Of a DNA stretch of 45,027 nt, positions 8,816-16,559 are shown one piece after another. The notes below the pieces were generated by a model. That model did no database searches, was not told where the DNA came from, and saw only the letters and a list, made by a program, of their open reading frames with translations. The position numbers and the translations under genes were made by a program. The stretch comes from Actinomycetota bacterium (GTDB lineage: Bacteria > Actinomycetota > Actinomycetes > S36-B12 > GCA-2699445), in NCBI GenBank assembly GCA_020438795.1, contig JAGQTY010000025.1:1-45027 (forward strand). The letters are read 5' to 3'. Position 1 is the first letter of the stretch. Each line of letters begins with the position of its first letter.

Positions 8816-10090
8816 CTATCTCACATCGCTGGACGCGGGTTGTGACTCGGTTCGCACATCCACCGTCGGTACGGAGGCCGGGGCACGGCCCTGTTCCGGC
8901 AGGCCGGCGTTCGCGGCACGCCGCCGGCTTCGTGCGTCCCAGCGCCCGGCCAGTCTCATGAACGGTTGCTCGAAGGCCCAGTAGAAGAGCTGGGCCAGCA
9001 CGCTCGTGACCACCAGTGTGACGATGAGAGAGATGAAGAACCCCCCCTGGCCATACTTGAGACCCATCCACTCCCGCGAGACGATCAGCACAGCCATGTG
9101 CAGCAGGTAGAAGGAGTAGGTCACCTTGGCCAGCCACAGCATCGGACGGCAGTCCAGGAACCTGCCCAGCCACGAACCCCGCATCTGGGGCAGCAGCGCC
9201 ATCCCGACGAGAAAGAACGCGGTGAGGGTGAAGAGGGTCTCCTTGGTGACCGACGTGAAGACGGTGTGATGCCCCTGCGGACCGATGCTGCCGCCGATCG
9301 CCGTGATCGCTGTCAGCAGGGAGAACGATGTTCCCACGATCAGCCACAGGTAGGCGTTGCCGAACCACCTGCCGGTCCAGCGCATCTTGAAACAGGGGAG
9401 CAGCAGTGCCAGCAGCATGCCGGCGGCGAACTGGCTCCACTTCGAGGGCAGCCACACCGCCGCCTGCCCCATCGTCCAGTCCGGGCTCTTGACCAGTGCG
9501 AGGAACGCCAGTCCCGCGATGCTCGTCAGAAGCAGTCCGACGATCGCGAAGCGGCGGCTGCGCCGGAACAGGAACCAGGTCACCAACGGCAGTGCGGCGT
9601 AGAAGGAGACCTCGGTGCAGACGCTCCAGGACTGGGCGAAGCCACGAAGGATGCCGTACTCGTAGATCTGGAGGAAGAGGTAGTTGTCGATCGCCTGACC
9701 GGCAGGGGTGCCGCGGGCGGTGGTCAGCAGAATCAGTGTCAGGATCGCCCAGTACGCCGGCACGATGCGAAGAAACCTGTGCCGCGCGAACCGCTTGAGA
9801 TCGACCCGGCGACCACCGCCATACTGCGCCCTGACCCAGGGTTTGGCGAGCAGGTAGCCGGAGAGGGCGAAGAAGATGGCGGGCCCGACCTCCGTGCGAG
9901 TGATCAGATCACCGACCACCGGCACCTTGGCCAGCCCACTGGCCGACGATGCATGCATCACGAGGATCATGAGGGCCGAGAGGGAACGCACTCCGTCCAG
10001 GAATGGCTCACGCCTGGGGCCGCCGCTCACCACAGGAGCGGACGGCGCAGGCTTCTCCGTCTCCTGGTGGGCTTTGGCGGGTTCCTGCAT
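8816..10090 (-). CDS. Acyltransferase 3 family membrane protein, second copy
   Basis: This 424-residue membrane protein has about ten TM segments. The signature FLDGVRSLSALMILVMHAS carries R35 and the probable catalytic H46 with the family's ten-residue spacing; GPAIFFALSGYLLAKPW follows. It should acylate a sugar on the glycan, with acyl-CoA used from the inside. I chose ATG 10090 because a TAGCAT -10 box lies at 10102-10107; GTG 10093, 8 nt after that box, is possible as a leaderless start. A GTG at 10138 would lie upstream of this promoter. It stands alone between 8541 and the divergent AftB-like gene, and is only distantly like the protein at 4393. Confidence 0.88.
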   Translation of the reverse strand: MQEPAKAHQETEKPAPSAPVVSGGPRREPFLDGVRSLSALMILVMHASSASGLAKVPVVGDLITRTEVGPAIFFALSGYLLAKPWVRAQYGGGRRVDLKRFARHRFLRIVPAYWAILTLILLTTARGTPAGQAIDNYLFLQIYEYGILRGFAQSWSVCTEVSFYAALPLVTWFLFRRSRRFAIVGLLLTSIAGLAFLALVKSPDWTMGQAAVWLPSKWSQFAAGMLLALLLPCFKMRWTGRWFGNAYLWLIVGTSFSLLTAITAIGGSIGPQGHHTVFTSVTKETLFTLTAFFLVGMALLPQMRGSWLGRFLDCRPMLWLAKVTYSFYLLHMAVLIVSREWMGLKYGQGGFFISLIVTLVVTSVLAQLFYWAFEQPFMRLAGRWDARSRRRAANAGLPEQGRAPASVPTVDVRTESQPASSDVR

Positions 10091-10101
10091 CACAGGGTCC
10101 A

Positions 10102-10107
10102 ATGCTA
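10102..10107 (-). promoter_or_regulatory. Candidate -10 box TAGCAT for the acyltransferase at 10090
   Basis: TAGCAT on the minus strand fits TANNNT. It lies 11 nt before ATG 10090 and 8 nt before GTG 10093, so the transcript would have almost no leader. It faces the divergent promoter at 10186. Confidence 0.4.
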
Positions 10108-10185
10108 GTACGGAACTCTGCGGCGGTACTGGGAACACTCCCCCGGACCGCGCCAGAACTGTCCTGCGGCCGGCGGCCGGTGGGG

Positions 10186-10191
10186 TAGATT
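10186..10191 (+). promoter_or_regulatory. Candidate -10 box TAGATT for the AftB-like gene
   Basis: TAGATT lies 28 nt before ATG 10220. The predicted leader of about 20 nt contains GGAGGGG at 10210-10216, an unusually strong ribosome binding site that decides the start codon in favour of 10220 over 10205. Confidence 0.45.
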
Positions 10192-10219
10192 GACGTGAAT
10201 CCGCATGACGGAGGGGTGT

Positions 10220-11845
10220 ATGTCGGTCAGGGTCGACGCAGCAGCGACCAGTCAGGTGACGGTGGTGCGACCGCAGTACTGGCTGCTGCGCATGTGCGCG
10301 CTGCTGCCGGCCGCTGTGCTCGGTATGGTGACGATCTGGATCTCCAGGATTTCACTCAGTGACGGCCGTGGCCGCTTCGTCCTGTTCGACGACGCCATGA
10401 TCTCCATGACCTATGCCCGCACCTTCGCGGAGACCGGGGAGCTGGTCTGGTTCCCGGGAGCGGAGCGGGTGGAAGGGTTCACGAACCCCCTCTACACGAT
10501 GCTCATGGCGGGGATCCATGCCACAGGTCTTCCGGAGGACCTGGTGATGCTGAGTGTGGCGCTCATGGGTCTGTTCTTCGTCCTGGCGACGGGTCTGTTC
10601 GCCGGAGCGATCGCGCTGGAAATGAGCGGTTCGAGAGCGGTGACTGTGGCAGCCACCGTTGCGGGAAGCTGCCTTCCGCCCCTGATCTACTGGTCCGTCG
10701 GTGGCCTGGAACCGGGGTTGATCTCCGCTGCAACCGTGGCACTGCTCTTCCTCGTCATCGTTGGCCGCAGACGCGGCTGGAACCCGACGAGGCTCATCCT
10801 TATAGGCGTGACCGTCGCGGTCGGCTGCCTCACCCGGCCGGACTTCTTCGTGGTGGTCCTTGCGGTTGCCGCGATGATCGTGATCGGCAACGAGCGTGGC
10901 AGCCGTCTTCGTCCCGCTGTCGTGACGCTGGGCATCGGATCGCTCACAATGCTGCTTCTTACGATCGGGCGCTACTTCTACTATGGTTCGCTGACCCCCA
11001 ACACGTACGACCTCAAGATGGGGGGCGTGGACATCTTCACCAGACTCGGCCGCAGCTGGGAGTACCTCGGTGAATATCTGCTGCCCGGGGTCCTGATCGT
11101 CGTGAGCCTCTGGCTGCTTCGCCGCGCGCCCACCCCCGTCAGGCGGGACTCCTGGCTGCTTGCAGTCACTGCCGGAGCTGTCCTGGCGGCCAGCTTCTAT
11201 GTGGGTGGCGACGTCTTCGTTCCCAACCGCTTCATCGTGCCCGCCCTGGTGCTCGCCTCTTTGCTGGCCTGCCTCGCCATCGGCCAGAATCTCAGCAGAG
11301 GCAGAGCCTACGCATTGATGGCGTTCCTGCTCGCATGGTTCATGGTCACCAGTCCGGGTGTCTACAACGTCTTCTCCGCGAATGCCTTCACCGAAGTGGG
11401 CGAAGAGATGGCGATGAGCCGGTGGACGGCCAAGCAGATCCTGGACGATCCCGTGCCGCTGGCGCCGGAAGGCACGTTGGCCGCGTACGGTGTCGGTCAT
11501 GTCGCCTACTGGCACCGGACCAAGGTGGTCGATCTGCTCGGGAAGAACGACCGTGTGCTGGCGCAGGGCTCCCCGCGAGGCACCTTCCTGCCGGGCTATG
11601 AGGTGAACGGGACGTTCCTGCCCGGTCACAACAAGTACGACTACATGTATTCCATCGTGACGCTACAGCCGGACCTGGTACTCAACAGCGACCCCTACAA
11701 CGCCAACGGCTTCCTCTTCCCTGCCACGGCCGCAGAGGCTGGCGAGATACGCAAGCTCTACCAGCCCATGTGTCGTGGCGGTCATCAGTTACTGGTGCTG
11801 AAGTCCAGTGCGCTGGTCGACAGGACGTGGTTCAGTTCCTGCTGA
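10220..11845 (+). CDS. AftB-like GT-C membrane glycosyltransferase
   Basis: This 541-residue protein has about ten TM segments and a soluble C-terminal domain of roughly 150 residues. The first outer loop reads LFDDAMISMTYARTF (D57, D58) then ELVWFPGAERVEGFTNP. This pattern resembles mycobacterial AftB, the terminal beta-1,2-arabinofuranosyltransferase that uses decaprenyl-phospho-arabinose outside the membrane. YYGSLTPNTYDLKMGG lies in a later loop, and the tail has KVVDLLGKND and HNKYDYMYSIV. It is a paralog of the protein at 32314. The family is known; the actual sugar (arabinose or another) is not shown. It is the only plus-strand gene between two minus-strand operons and has its own promoter. 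Confidence 0.8.
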   Translation: MSVRVDAAATSQVTVVRPQYWLLRMCALLPAAVLGMVTIWISRISLSDGRGRFVLFDDAMISMTYARTFAETGELVWFPGAERVEGFTNPLYTMLMAGIHATGLPEDLVMLSVALMGLFFVLATGLFAGAIALEMSGSRAVTVAATVAGSCLPPLIYWSVGGLEPGLISAATVALLFLVIVGRRRGWNPTRLILIGVTVAVGCLTRPDFFVVVLAVAAMIVIGNERGSRLRPAVVTLGIGSLTMLLLTIGRYFYYGSLTPNTYDLKMGGVDIFTRLGRSWEYLGEYLLPGVLIVVSLWLLRRAPTPVRRDSWLLAVTAGAVLAASFYVGGDVFVPNRFIVPALVLASLLACLAIGQNLSRGRAYALMAFLLAWFMVTSPGVYNVFSANAFTEVGEEMAMSRWTAKQILDDPVPLAPEGTLAAYGVGHVAYWHRTKVVDLLGKNDRVLAQGSPRGTFLPGYEVNGTFLPGHNKYDYMYSIVTLQPDLVLNSDPYNANGFLFPATAAEAGEIRKLYQPMCRGGHQLLVLKSSALVDRTWFSSC

Positions 11846-11869
11846 CCGGGCTACGGCAACTGTGTCGAT

Positions 11870-11885
11870 CCGCGGGGCATCGCGG
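11870..11885. terminator. Possible bidirectional hairpin between convergent genes
   Basis: CCGCG (11870-11874) and CGCGG (11881-11885) can pair around a 6-nt loop in the 40-nt gap between the convergent genes ending at 11845 and 11886. There is no T-run. The stem is short, so this is only a candidate. Confidence 0.3.
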
Positions 11886-13163
11886 TCACGGGTTGTGCAC
11901 CGTGGGAACGATGCCATCACGGATGTCGACCTCATTCTCCGGTGCAGACTGCAGCAGTTCGGTCAGAGCACCGGTGACCCTTTCCGGGCCGCAGAATTGC
12001 TGGAGCGACTCCTGCGCCGCGAGACTGCGGCGGGAGTAGCGCCCCGGGGACTCCATCGCCTCCTGGTGGGCGGCACGATACGCCTCGCGAAGGGACTGCC
12101 AGGACACTTCGTACGCATAGGCTTTCAGCAACAGGCGGGGGTCGTGGGCCCAATGGTGCCTGATCCTGTGTGAGGCCACCACGAACGCGTTGTCCTCGGT
12201 GAGGTAGTCGAGCATGGCGGTGTGACGAGGGGCCAGCGCCGGGGTGCCCGCTGACATGAACTCCATGAGTGGCAGGCACTGCCCCTCGGCTTTCGCGGCA
12301 CTCACGACATAGGCGGTGGCCCTGACAAGAGCGTGGTAATCCTCGTCGTTCAGGTACCCCTCCATCACGACGACCCGTGCCCGCGGGATGATCAGGCGCC
12401 GGACGAAATCCACCACACGGTCCGCCTGCGAATTGGCGGACCCACCGATGAGCTTCAGCACGAGGGTCGCATCGCCCCGGCTGCCCAGCGCATCCGCGAA
12501 GGCGCTCACGATGTCCTCCCAGCCCTTCCTGCCGTCACTGGGGCTGAACACCGCCGTGAACACGAGGCCGGCGATCGCAACGCTCTGGTCGCGCTGCACA
12601 GTCCGCCCATCATCGGGCTGCCAGCTGTCGTACAGGCGCCCATGGAAATGCAGGGCAGTGCCGCGGCCGATCGTGAAGGGCGGCACGTCCGTCGCCAGTG
12701 GGCTGAACTCATCGAATACCGGCGCCGGTGCGCATACCATCGGCACCTGGATTCCTTCGGCCCGTGTGGCATCGAGGGCGTACCGGGAGTGTGTGATGGC
12801 ACCTGCCGCCGGGGCCAGCGTGGTGCGCCAGTCGTTCCGCGGGTCTCCTCCCCACTCCTCGGTCGGGATTGTCGAGAACTCCCAGGCGAACACCGGGACA
12901 TAGCGACACGGCATGTCCAGCGGAATTTTGTGTGGCGGCAGGAAGAGGAACGCCACGGGCGACTCTCCTCGCTCCTCGGCTTCTCGCACCGCTTCGTGCA
13001 GGGACTCCTCGAGGTCGGGGAGCCGCGTCACCTGCCCGTACCTGGCAAGCATCGGCTCGAGCTGCCGCAGGACGAAGAAGTAGCTGTAGTCCGGCATGCC
13101 GAGGCTGTCCGCGAGCGCGTCCTGGGATGTCGGGGCGTAGGTCAGGATTCTCAGGTCAGCCAT
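11886..13163 (-). CDS. GT4-like glycosyltransferase of the PDYSY family, without the inserted domain
   Basis: This 425-residue protein starts at ATG 13163, inside the end of the upstream gene (8-bp overlap). It has the family blocks MPDYSY (23-28), PPHKIP, FAWEFSTIPTEEWGG (92-106), VFTAVFSPSDGRKGW (201-215) and AEGQCLPLMEFMSAG with EX7E at E293/E301. It passes from the N-terminal to the C-terminal half with only a short linker (about 155-198) where its relatives at 6859 and 13156 carry the beta-rich insert. It is the last gene of the minus-strand operon. The tail of about 25 residues is acidic. Donor and acceptor are unknown. Confidence 0.8.
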   Translation of the reverse strand: MADLRILTYAPTSQDALADSLGMPDYSYFFVLRQLEPMLARYGQVTRLPDLEESLHEAVREAEERGESPVAFLFLPPHKIPLDMPCRYVPVFAWEFSTIPTEEWGGDPRNDWRTTLAPAAGAITHSRYALDATRAEGIQVPMVCAPAPVFDEFSPLATDVPPFTIGRGTALHFHGRLYDSWQPDDGRTVQRDQSVAIAGLVFTAVFSPSDGRKGWEDIVSAFADALGSRGDATLVLKLIGGSANSQADRVVDFVRRLIIPRARVVVMEGYLNDEDYHALVRATAYVVSAAKAEGQCLPLMEFMSAGTPALAPRHTAMLDYLTEDNAFVVASHRIRHHWAHDPRLLLKAYAYEVSWQSLREAYRAAHQEAMESPGRYSRRSLAAQESLQQFCGPERVTGALTELLQSAPENEVDIRDGIVPTVHNP

Positions 13164-14865
13164 GCTCACGTTCCAGGAAGTTGCGCAATTGCTGGGCCAC
13201 GATGCGATCTCCGCTGAGCTGCTCCATGGCCGTGCGTGCTGCGGCGCCCATGGCCCGCTGCCGGTCCGGATCCTGCGTAGCGCAGCGATAGGCCTTCTCA
13301 TAGTTGTCGGCCAGCGAGTCCCAGTGCACCCGGTGGAAGTGCGTCCTCAGCTTGAATTCCGGATCGTGTGGCCAGCTTGTCAGCTGTTCGTCGGATGCCA
13401 CCACAAACGCATTGCGGGTGGTGATGTAGTCCAGCATCGCGGTGTTGCGGGGAGCGATCGCGGGAACACCTGCGCTCATGAATTCCATGAGCGGCATGCA
13501 CATCCCTTCTCCGGAGGAGGCGTTGACGTAGAAGAACGTGGCTGCCATCAGTTCCTCGAGGTCCGGCAGGTAGCCGTGGAGTGCGACGATGCGAGCCTGC
13601 AGCGGACCCACCATCGCCAGCAGCCGCTGGAATTCTGCGAGATATGGGGCAGCGCTGCCACAGGTCATCTTCAGCACCAGGGTGGCATCAGGGCGATCGC
13701 CGAGTGCGTCGGCGAAAGCAGTCACGAGCTGCGGCCAGTTCTTGCGGCCATCGGCGGGATTGAACACACTGGCGAAGACGATCCCGTCCAGATGGAGCTG
13801 ACTTCGCCCGCGCTGGACCTTAGGCAGTTCGGCCACCCGCGCGCGCCGCAGTCGTCGGGTGACTCTGCGAGCGAGTGAGGGCTTGCGGTCCAGTTCCAGC
13901 CGGCACAGGCTGATCCCCATGGTCCGTACATCGAAGTTGTCCGGATCAGGATTCACGTCAAGCCCGGAGAACCCGATGACATTCGTTGCTTCCTCGATGG
14001 TGAAGTCGAGAACATGCCATCGGGGTATCTCGGTGAGTCGAACGGTGTGCCGCTGGTCTCCGACCCTGACCTCGATCTCGGCGCCGATGTTCTTCCCGTA
14101 CGCACCCATCAGTATCCGTAGCCTCACCCGCCCCTGCATCAGGAACGGCAGCATGAGCCACGGCTCGGCGATCCGTGACCAGCTGCCGAAGGCCTCGGCG
14201 GTATAGAAACCCACCAGATGGCCCCGATCGTCGCGATCGGTACTGAACTGGAGGTCGAGATACTGCTTCGCCCAGACCCGGTCGACACCCCCACTGGGTT
14301 CATCGTGCTCGATGGTCAGTGGCGTGAACCGGTATTCGCGGGAGTCGACGGGGGTATGCGGAACCGCGATGGTTGCTGGACGCGGCCCCTCGCGGAGAGG
14401 CCGGCTTGCGACCACCCTCTCGAAGATCGGGGTCGGGATGGCTTCGACCGGGAAGTCGTCGCCCATGGTGTCACGGACGACGTTGCGGCTGTGCGAGCTC
14501 AGCGTGATGGCCCGGCCATGATCTGCCAGCACGGTCCGCCAGTCATTCTTGGGGTTGCCGCCCCAGTCATGATCGGGAATCGTGTCGAACTCCCAGGCGA
14601 AGACCGAGGTCGTGGGACACGCGAGGCCGGTCTCGCACGCGTGCGGCGGCGCGAAGGACAGGAAGACGCAGTCCTGGCCGCTCTGGCGCGCTTCCGACAG
14701 CGCTCGGGGCACCTCAGTTCTCGGGTCGGTGATGTCCACAACCTCACCGACCTGCTCCAGGACGGGCCGGAAGTGGTTCAGGACGAAGCCGTAGCTGTAG
14801 TCGGGCCGGCCCAGGCCGTCGGACAGCTGCTCACTGACATTCGGGGCGTGAACGAGGAGCCTCAT
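13156..14865 (-). CDS. GT4-like glycosyltransferase with an inserted beta-rich domain, second copy
   Basis: This 569-residue protein has the same plan as the one at 6859. The N-terminal half contains GRPDYSYGF (19-27), FAPPH (71-75) and FAWEFDTIPDHDWGGN (89-104). The beta-rich insert spans about 178-325, with RLRILMGAYGKNIGAEIEV and DVRTMGISL (312-320). The C-terminal half contains GIVFASVFNPADGRKNW (361-377) and SSGEGMCMPLMEFMSAG with the EX7E pair E453/E461. ATG 14865 overlaps the upstream stop as ATGA. The family seems to be retaining glycosyltransferases of the GT-B fold; the insert could bind glycan, which is inference. Confidence 0.8.
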   Translation of the reverse strand: MRLLVHAPNVSEQLSDGLGRPDYSYGFVLNHFRPVLEQVGEVVDITDPRTEVPRALSEARQSGQDCVFLSFAPPHACETGLACPTTSVFAWEFDTIPDHDWGGNPKNDWRTVLADHGRAITLSSHSRNVVRDTMGDDFPVEAIPTPIFERVVASRPLREGPRPATIAVPHTPVDSREYRFTPLTIEHDEPSGGVDRVWAKQYLDLQFSTDRDDRGHLVGFYTAEAFGSWSRIAEPWLMLPFLMQGRVRLRILMGAYGKNIGAEIEVRVGDQRHTVRLTEIPRWHVLDFTIEEATNVIGFSGLDVNPDPDNFDVRTMGISLCRLELDRKPSLARRVTRRLRRARVAELPKVQRGRSQLHLDGIVFASVFNPADGRKNWPQLVTAFADALGDRPDATLVLKMTCGSAAPYLAEFQRLLAMVGPLQARIVALHGYLPDLEELMAATFFYVNASSGEGMCMPLMEFMSAGVPAIAPRNTAMLDYITTRNAFVVASDEQLTSWPHDPEFKLRTHFHRVHWDSLADNYEKAYRCATQDPDRQRAMGAAARTAMEQLSGDRIVAQQLRNFLEREHG

Positions 14866-15686
14866 GACGGCGCCTGACCGGCCTTGCGCGCAATCACGAC
14901 CTGCCGCTTCGGTATCAGTGCGTCGAGCTGTCGTTTCAGCTCCGGGCCCTGCGGGGTGTCGAGCAGCAGGTGCCACGTGTTCTGCCACGAGTTGAGCAGA
15001 TCGGTGAAGGGTGGGCCGACCTGGGGCTGGGAACTCGCCCAGAAGAAGCACCACCACATGGAAGAGTAGAACCCCTCACTGGTGTGGGAGATGATGTCGA
15101 AGCCGGCCTCGCGGATCAACGACGCCATCGCGTCGCTCGACAGGACCCGGATGTGGTTGGGCGGCTCGAAGTAGTCAGGTGCGGCGAAGGGGCGCTGGAG
15201 TTCCTCGCTGGTCTCATGGGGTGCCGAGATCAGGTACAGCGCGTCTGCGGTCCCCACACGGCTCAGTTCTGCCAGGAACGCCGACGGTTCTTCGACGTGC
15301 TCGATGATCTCCGAAGCCACAACGCGAGTGACGCTGGCGTCCGCAAGCGGTATCGGGCTGCAATCGGTCGTGATCCCGGTGACGGAGCGGGCCCCGGCCC
15401 CCCGCAGCGACTCCGCTGCCCGCTGGACCGCCTCAGGGAGGATGTCCGCGAGCACGAACGAGGCACCCGATCCGGCCAGGAACGCCGACACAGGTACGTC
15501 GCCGCACCCGACATCAAGGATCATGTCGTCGGGTCCCGCGCCGAACCCTGGGAAGAGCTCACCGGTGGCATCGTTGTGCCACCCGGTGGCAGCCAGGTCC
15601 TGTTTCCCGACCCGGAGATCGGCGAGCGGCTCGGCCTGCGCCGTGACGGTGAGCTCCGTGGCCCGCCGCCGGGTCAGCCGTATCAT
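14862..15686 (-). CDS. Class I SAM-dependent methyltransferase
   Basis: This 274-residue protein starts at ATG 15686, which overlaps the upstream stop as ATGA. The SAM-binding motif MILDVGCGDV is at about 55-64, with ADILPEA after it. The C-terminal third, with YFEPPNHIRVL, a tryptophan-rich stretch, LLDTPQGPELKRQLD and PKRQVVIARK, matches the neighbouring methyltransferase at 15683, so the two are tandem paralogs. Motif I reads GCGDVP rather than GCGxG, a small deviation. It probably methylates a sugar of the locus glycan; a quinone- or lipid-type substrate cannot be excluded. Confidence 0.83.
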   Translation of the reverse strand: MIRLTRRRATELTVTAQAEPLADLRVGKQDLAATGWHNDATGELFPGFGAGPDDMILDVGCGDVPVSAFLAGSGASFVLADILPEAVQRAAESLRGAGARSVTGITTDCSPIPLADASVTRVVASEIIEHVEEPSAFLAELSRVGTADALYLISAPHETSEELQRPFAAPDYFEPPNHIRVLSSDAMASLIREAGFDIISHTSEGFYSSMWWCFFWASSQPQVGPPFTDLLNSWQNTWHLLLDTPQGPELKRQLDALIPKRQVVIARKAGQAPS

Positions 15687-16525
15687 TCCGGCTTCCGCGC
15701 AACGATGACCTGACTCTTGGGCATGAAGTCGTCGAGCCTACGGATGTATTCCTCGGAGCCGGGTGTGTCCAGCAGATGCTGCCAGGCCATGGTCCAGTGG
15801 TTCAGGACCGGATCGTCCTGCTCATCGAACTCCACGCCCCGGTTCCAGAAGAGCGCGAACCAGATCGACCAGAAGAAGCCCCAGGAGGACTGCCGGATGA
15901 TCTCAAGATCAGCATCTGTGATCAGTTCCGCGAACTCCTCCCTCTCTATGATGCGGATGTGATTGGGGGGCTGGAAGTAGGAGTCAGGGGCGACGTGCTT
16001 CTGCATGCGTTCGTTCTGCGGGTCGGGTACGGTCACCAGAAGCAGTCCGCCCGGCTTGGTCACCCGTCGCAATTCCTGCAGGACCGCAACTGGGGATTCC
16101 ACATGTTCGAGCACCTCACGGCAGATGAGCGTGTCGGCGAGGTCATCAGGCAGCGGGAGGTCCGCGGCATCGGCGCGGATGAACTCGGTGGACGCAGGAC
16201 CGTGGTTCTCCAGGCTCTTCCTCGCCTGTGCCAGGGCTTCTGCGTCGTGATCCACCGCCACGAGGTGCTTCGCCCGCTTGGCGATGAAGGTCGAGGCAGC
16301 TCCGGAGCCACAGCCGACATCAATCACCGTGTCCGTCGGTCTGATGGGCACGTCGGTGAACATCTCGTCGGTGTCGTTGCCGTACCAGCCCGCGCGGATG
16401 GCGTCCTTGAGCCCGACCTGGCCGGCGGTGGGTTGCTGGGGTTCTCCCTGTACGAATGGGCGCCGAGTGGTGACGATCAGATCATCAGTCTGTTCTCTTG
16501 CGCGCCTGGTACCGAACAGTTTCAT
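15683..16525 (-). CDS. Class I SAM-dependent methyltransferase, tandem paralog
   Basis: This 280-residue protein starts at ATG 16525, directly after GGAGGGGT; a TTG six codons upstream (16543) is the alternative. It has VIDVGCGSGAASTFI (67-81), AVDHD for motif II and CREVLEHVESP for the post-motif region. The ending with YFQPPNHIRII, LLDTPGSEEYIRRLDDF and PKSQVIVARK is shared with the protein at 14862. It heads a four-gene minus-strand set (two methyltransferases then two GT-like proteins) joined by 4- to 8-bp overlaps. A methyltransferase pair feeding the same operon as two paralogous glycosyltransferases suggests matched duplications. Confidence 0.85.
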   Translation of the reverse strand: MKLFGTRRAREQTDDLIVTTRRPFVQGEPQQPTAGQVGLKDAIRAGWYGNDTDEMFTDVPIRPTDTVIDVGCGSGAASTFIAKRAKHLVAVDHDAEALAQARKSLENHGPASTEFIRADAADLPLPDDLADTLICREVLEHVESPVAVLQELRRVTKPGGLLLVTVPDPQNERMQKHVAPDSYFQPPNHIRIIEREEFAELITDADLEIIRQSSWGFFWSIWFALFWNRGVEFDEQDDPVLNHWTMAWQHLLDTPGSEEYIRRLDDFMPKSQVIVARKPE

Positions 16526-16551
16526 ACCCCTCCGATCGGACAATTCGCCTC

Positions 16552-16557
16552 AGTCTA
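16552..16557 (-). promoter_or_regulatory. Candidate -10 box TAGACT for the operon 16525 to 11886
   Basis: TAGACT on the minus strand ends 26 nt before ATG 16525 and 8 nt before the TTG at 16543. It lies in the 34-nt gap after the upstream gene (stop at 16560). A GGAGGGG ribosome binding site lies within the predicted leader, so the four genes can be transcribed apart from those at 17860 and 16560. Confidence 0.5.
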
Positions 16558-16559
16558 AG

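Noticed and set aside
8966..10108. Plus-strand open frame of 380 codons opposite the second acyltransferase
   Set aside because: The charged, repetitive composition is that of an antisense frame; the acyltransferase has clear motifs.
14866..15057. N-terminal extension of the 569-residue GT-like protein
   Set aside because: It overlaps the methyltransferase gene, and ATG 14865 forms an ATGA junction and begins with the family's MRLLVHAP.
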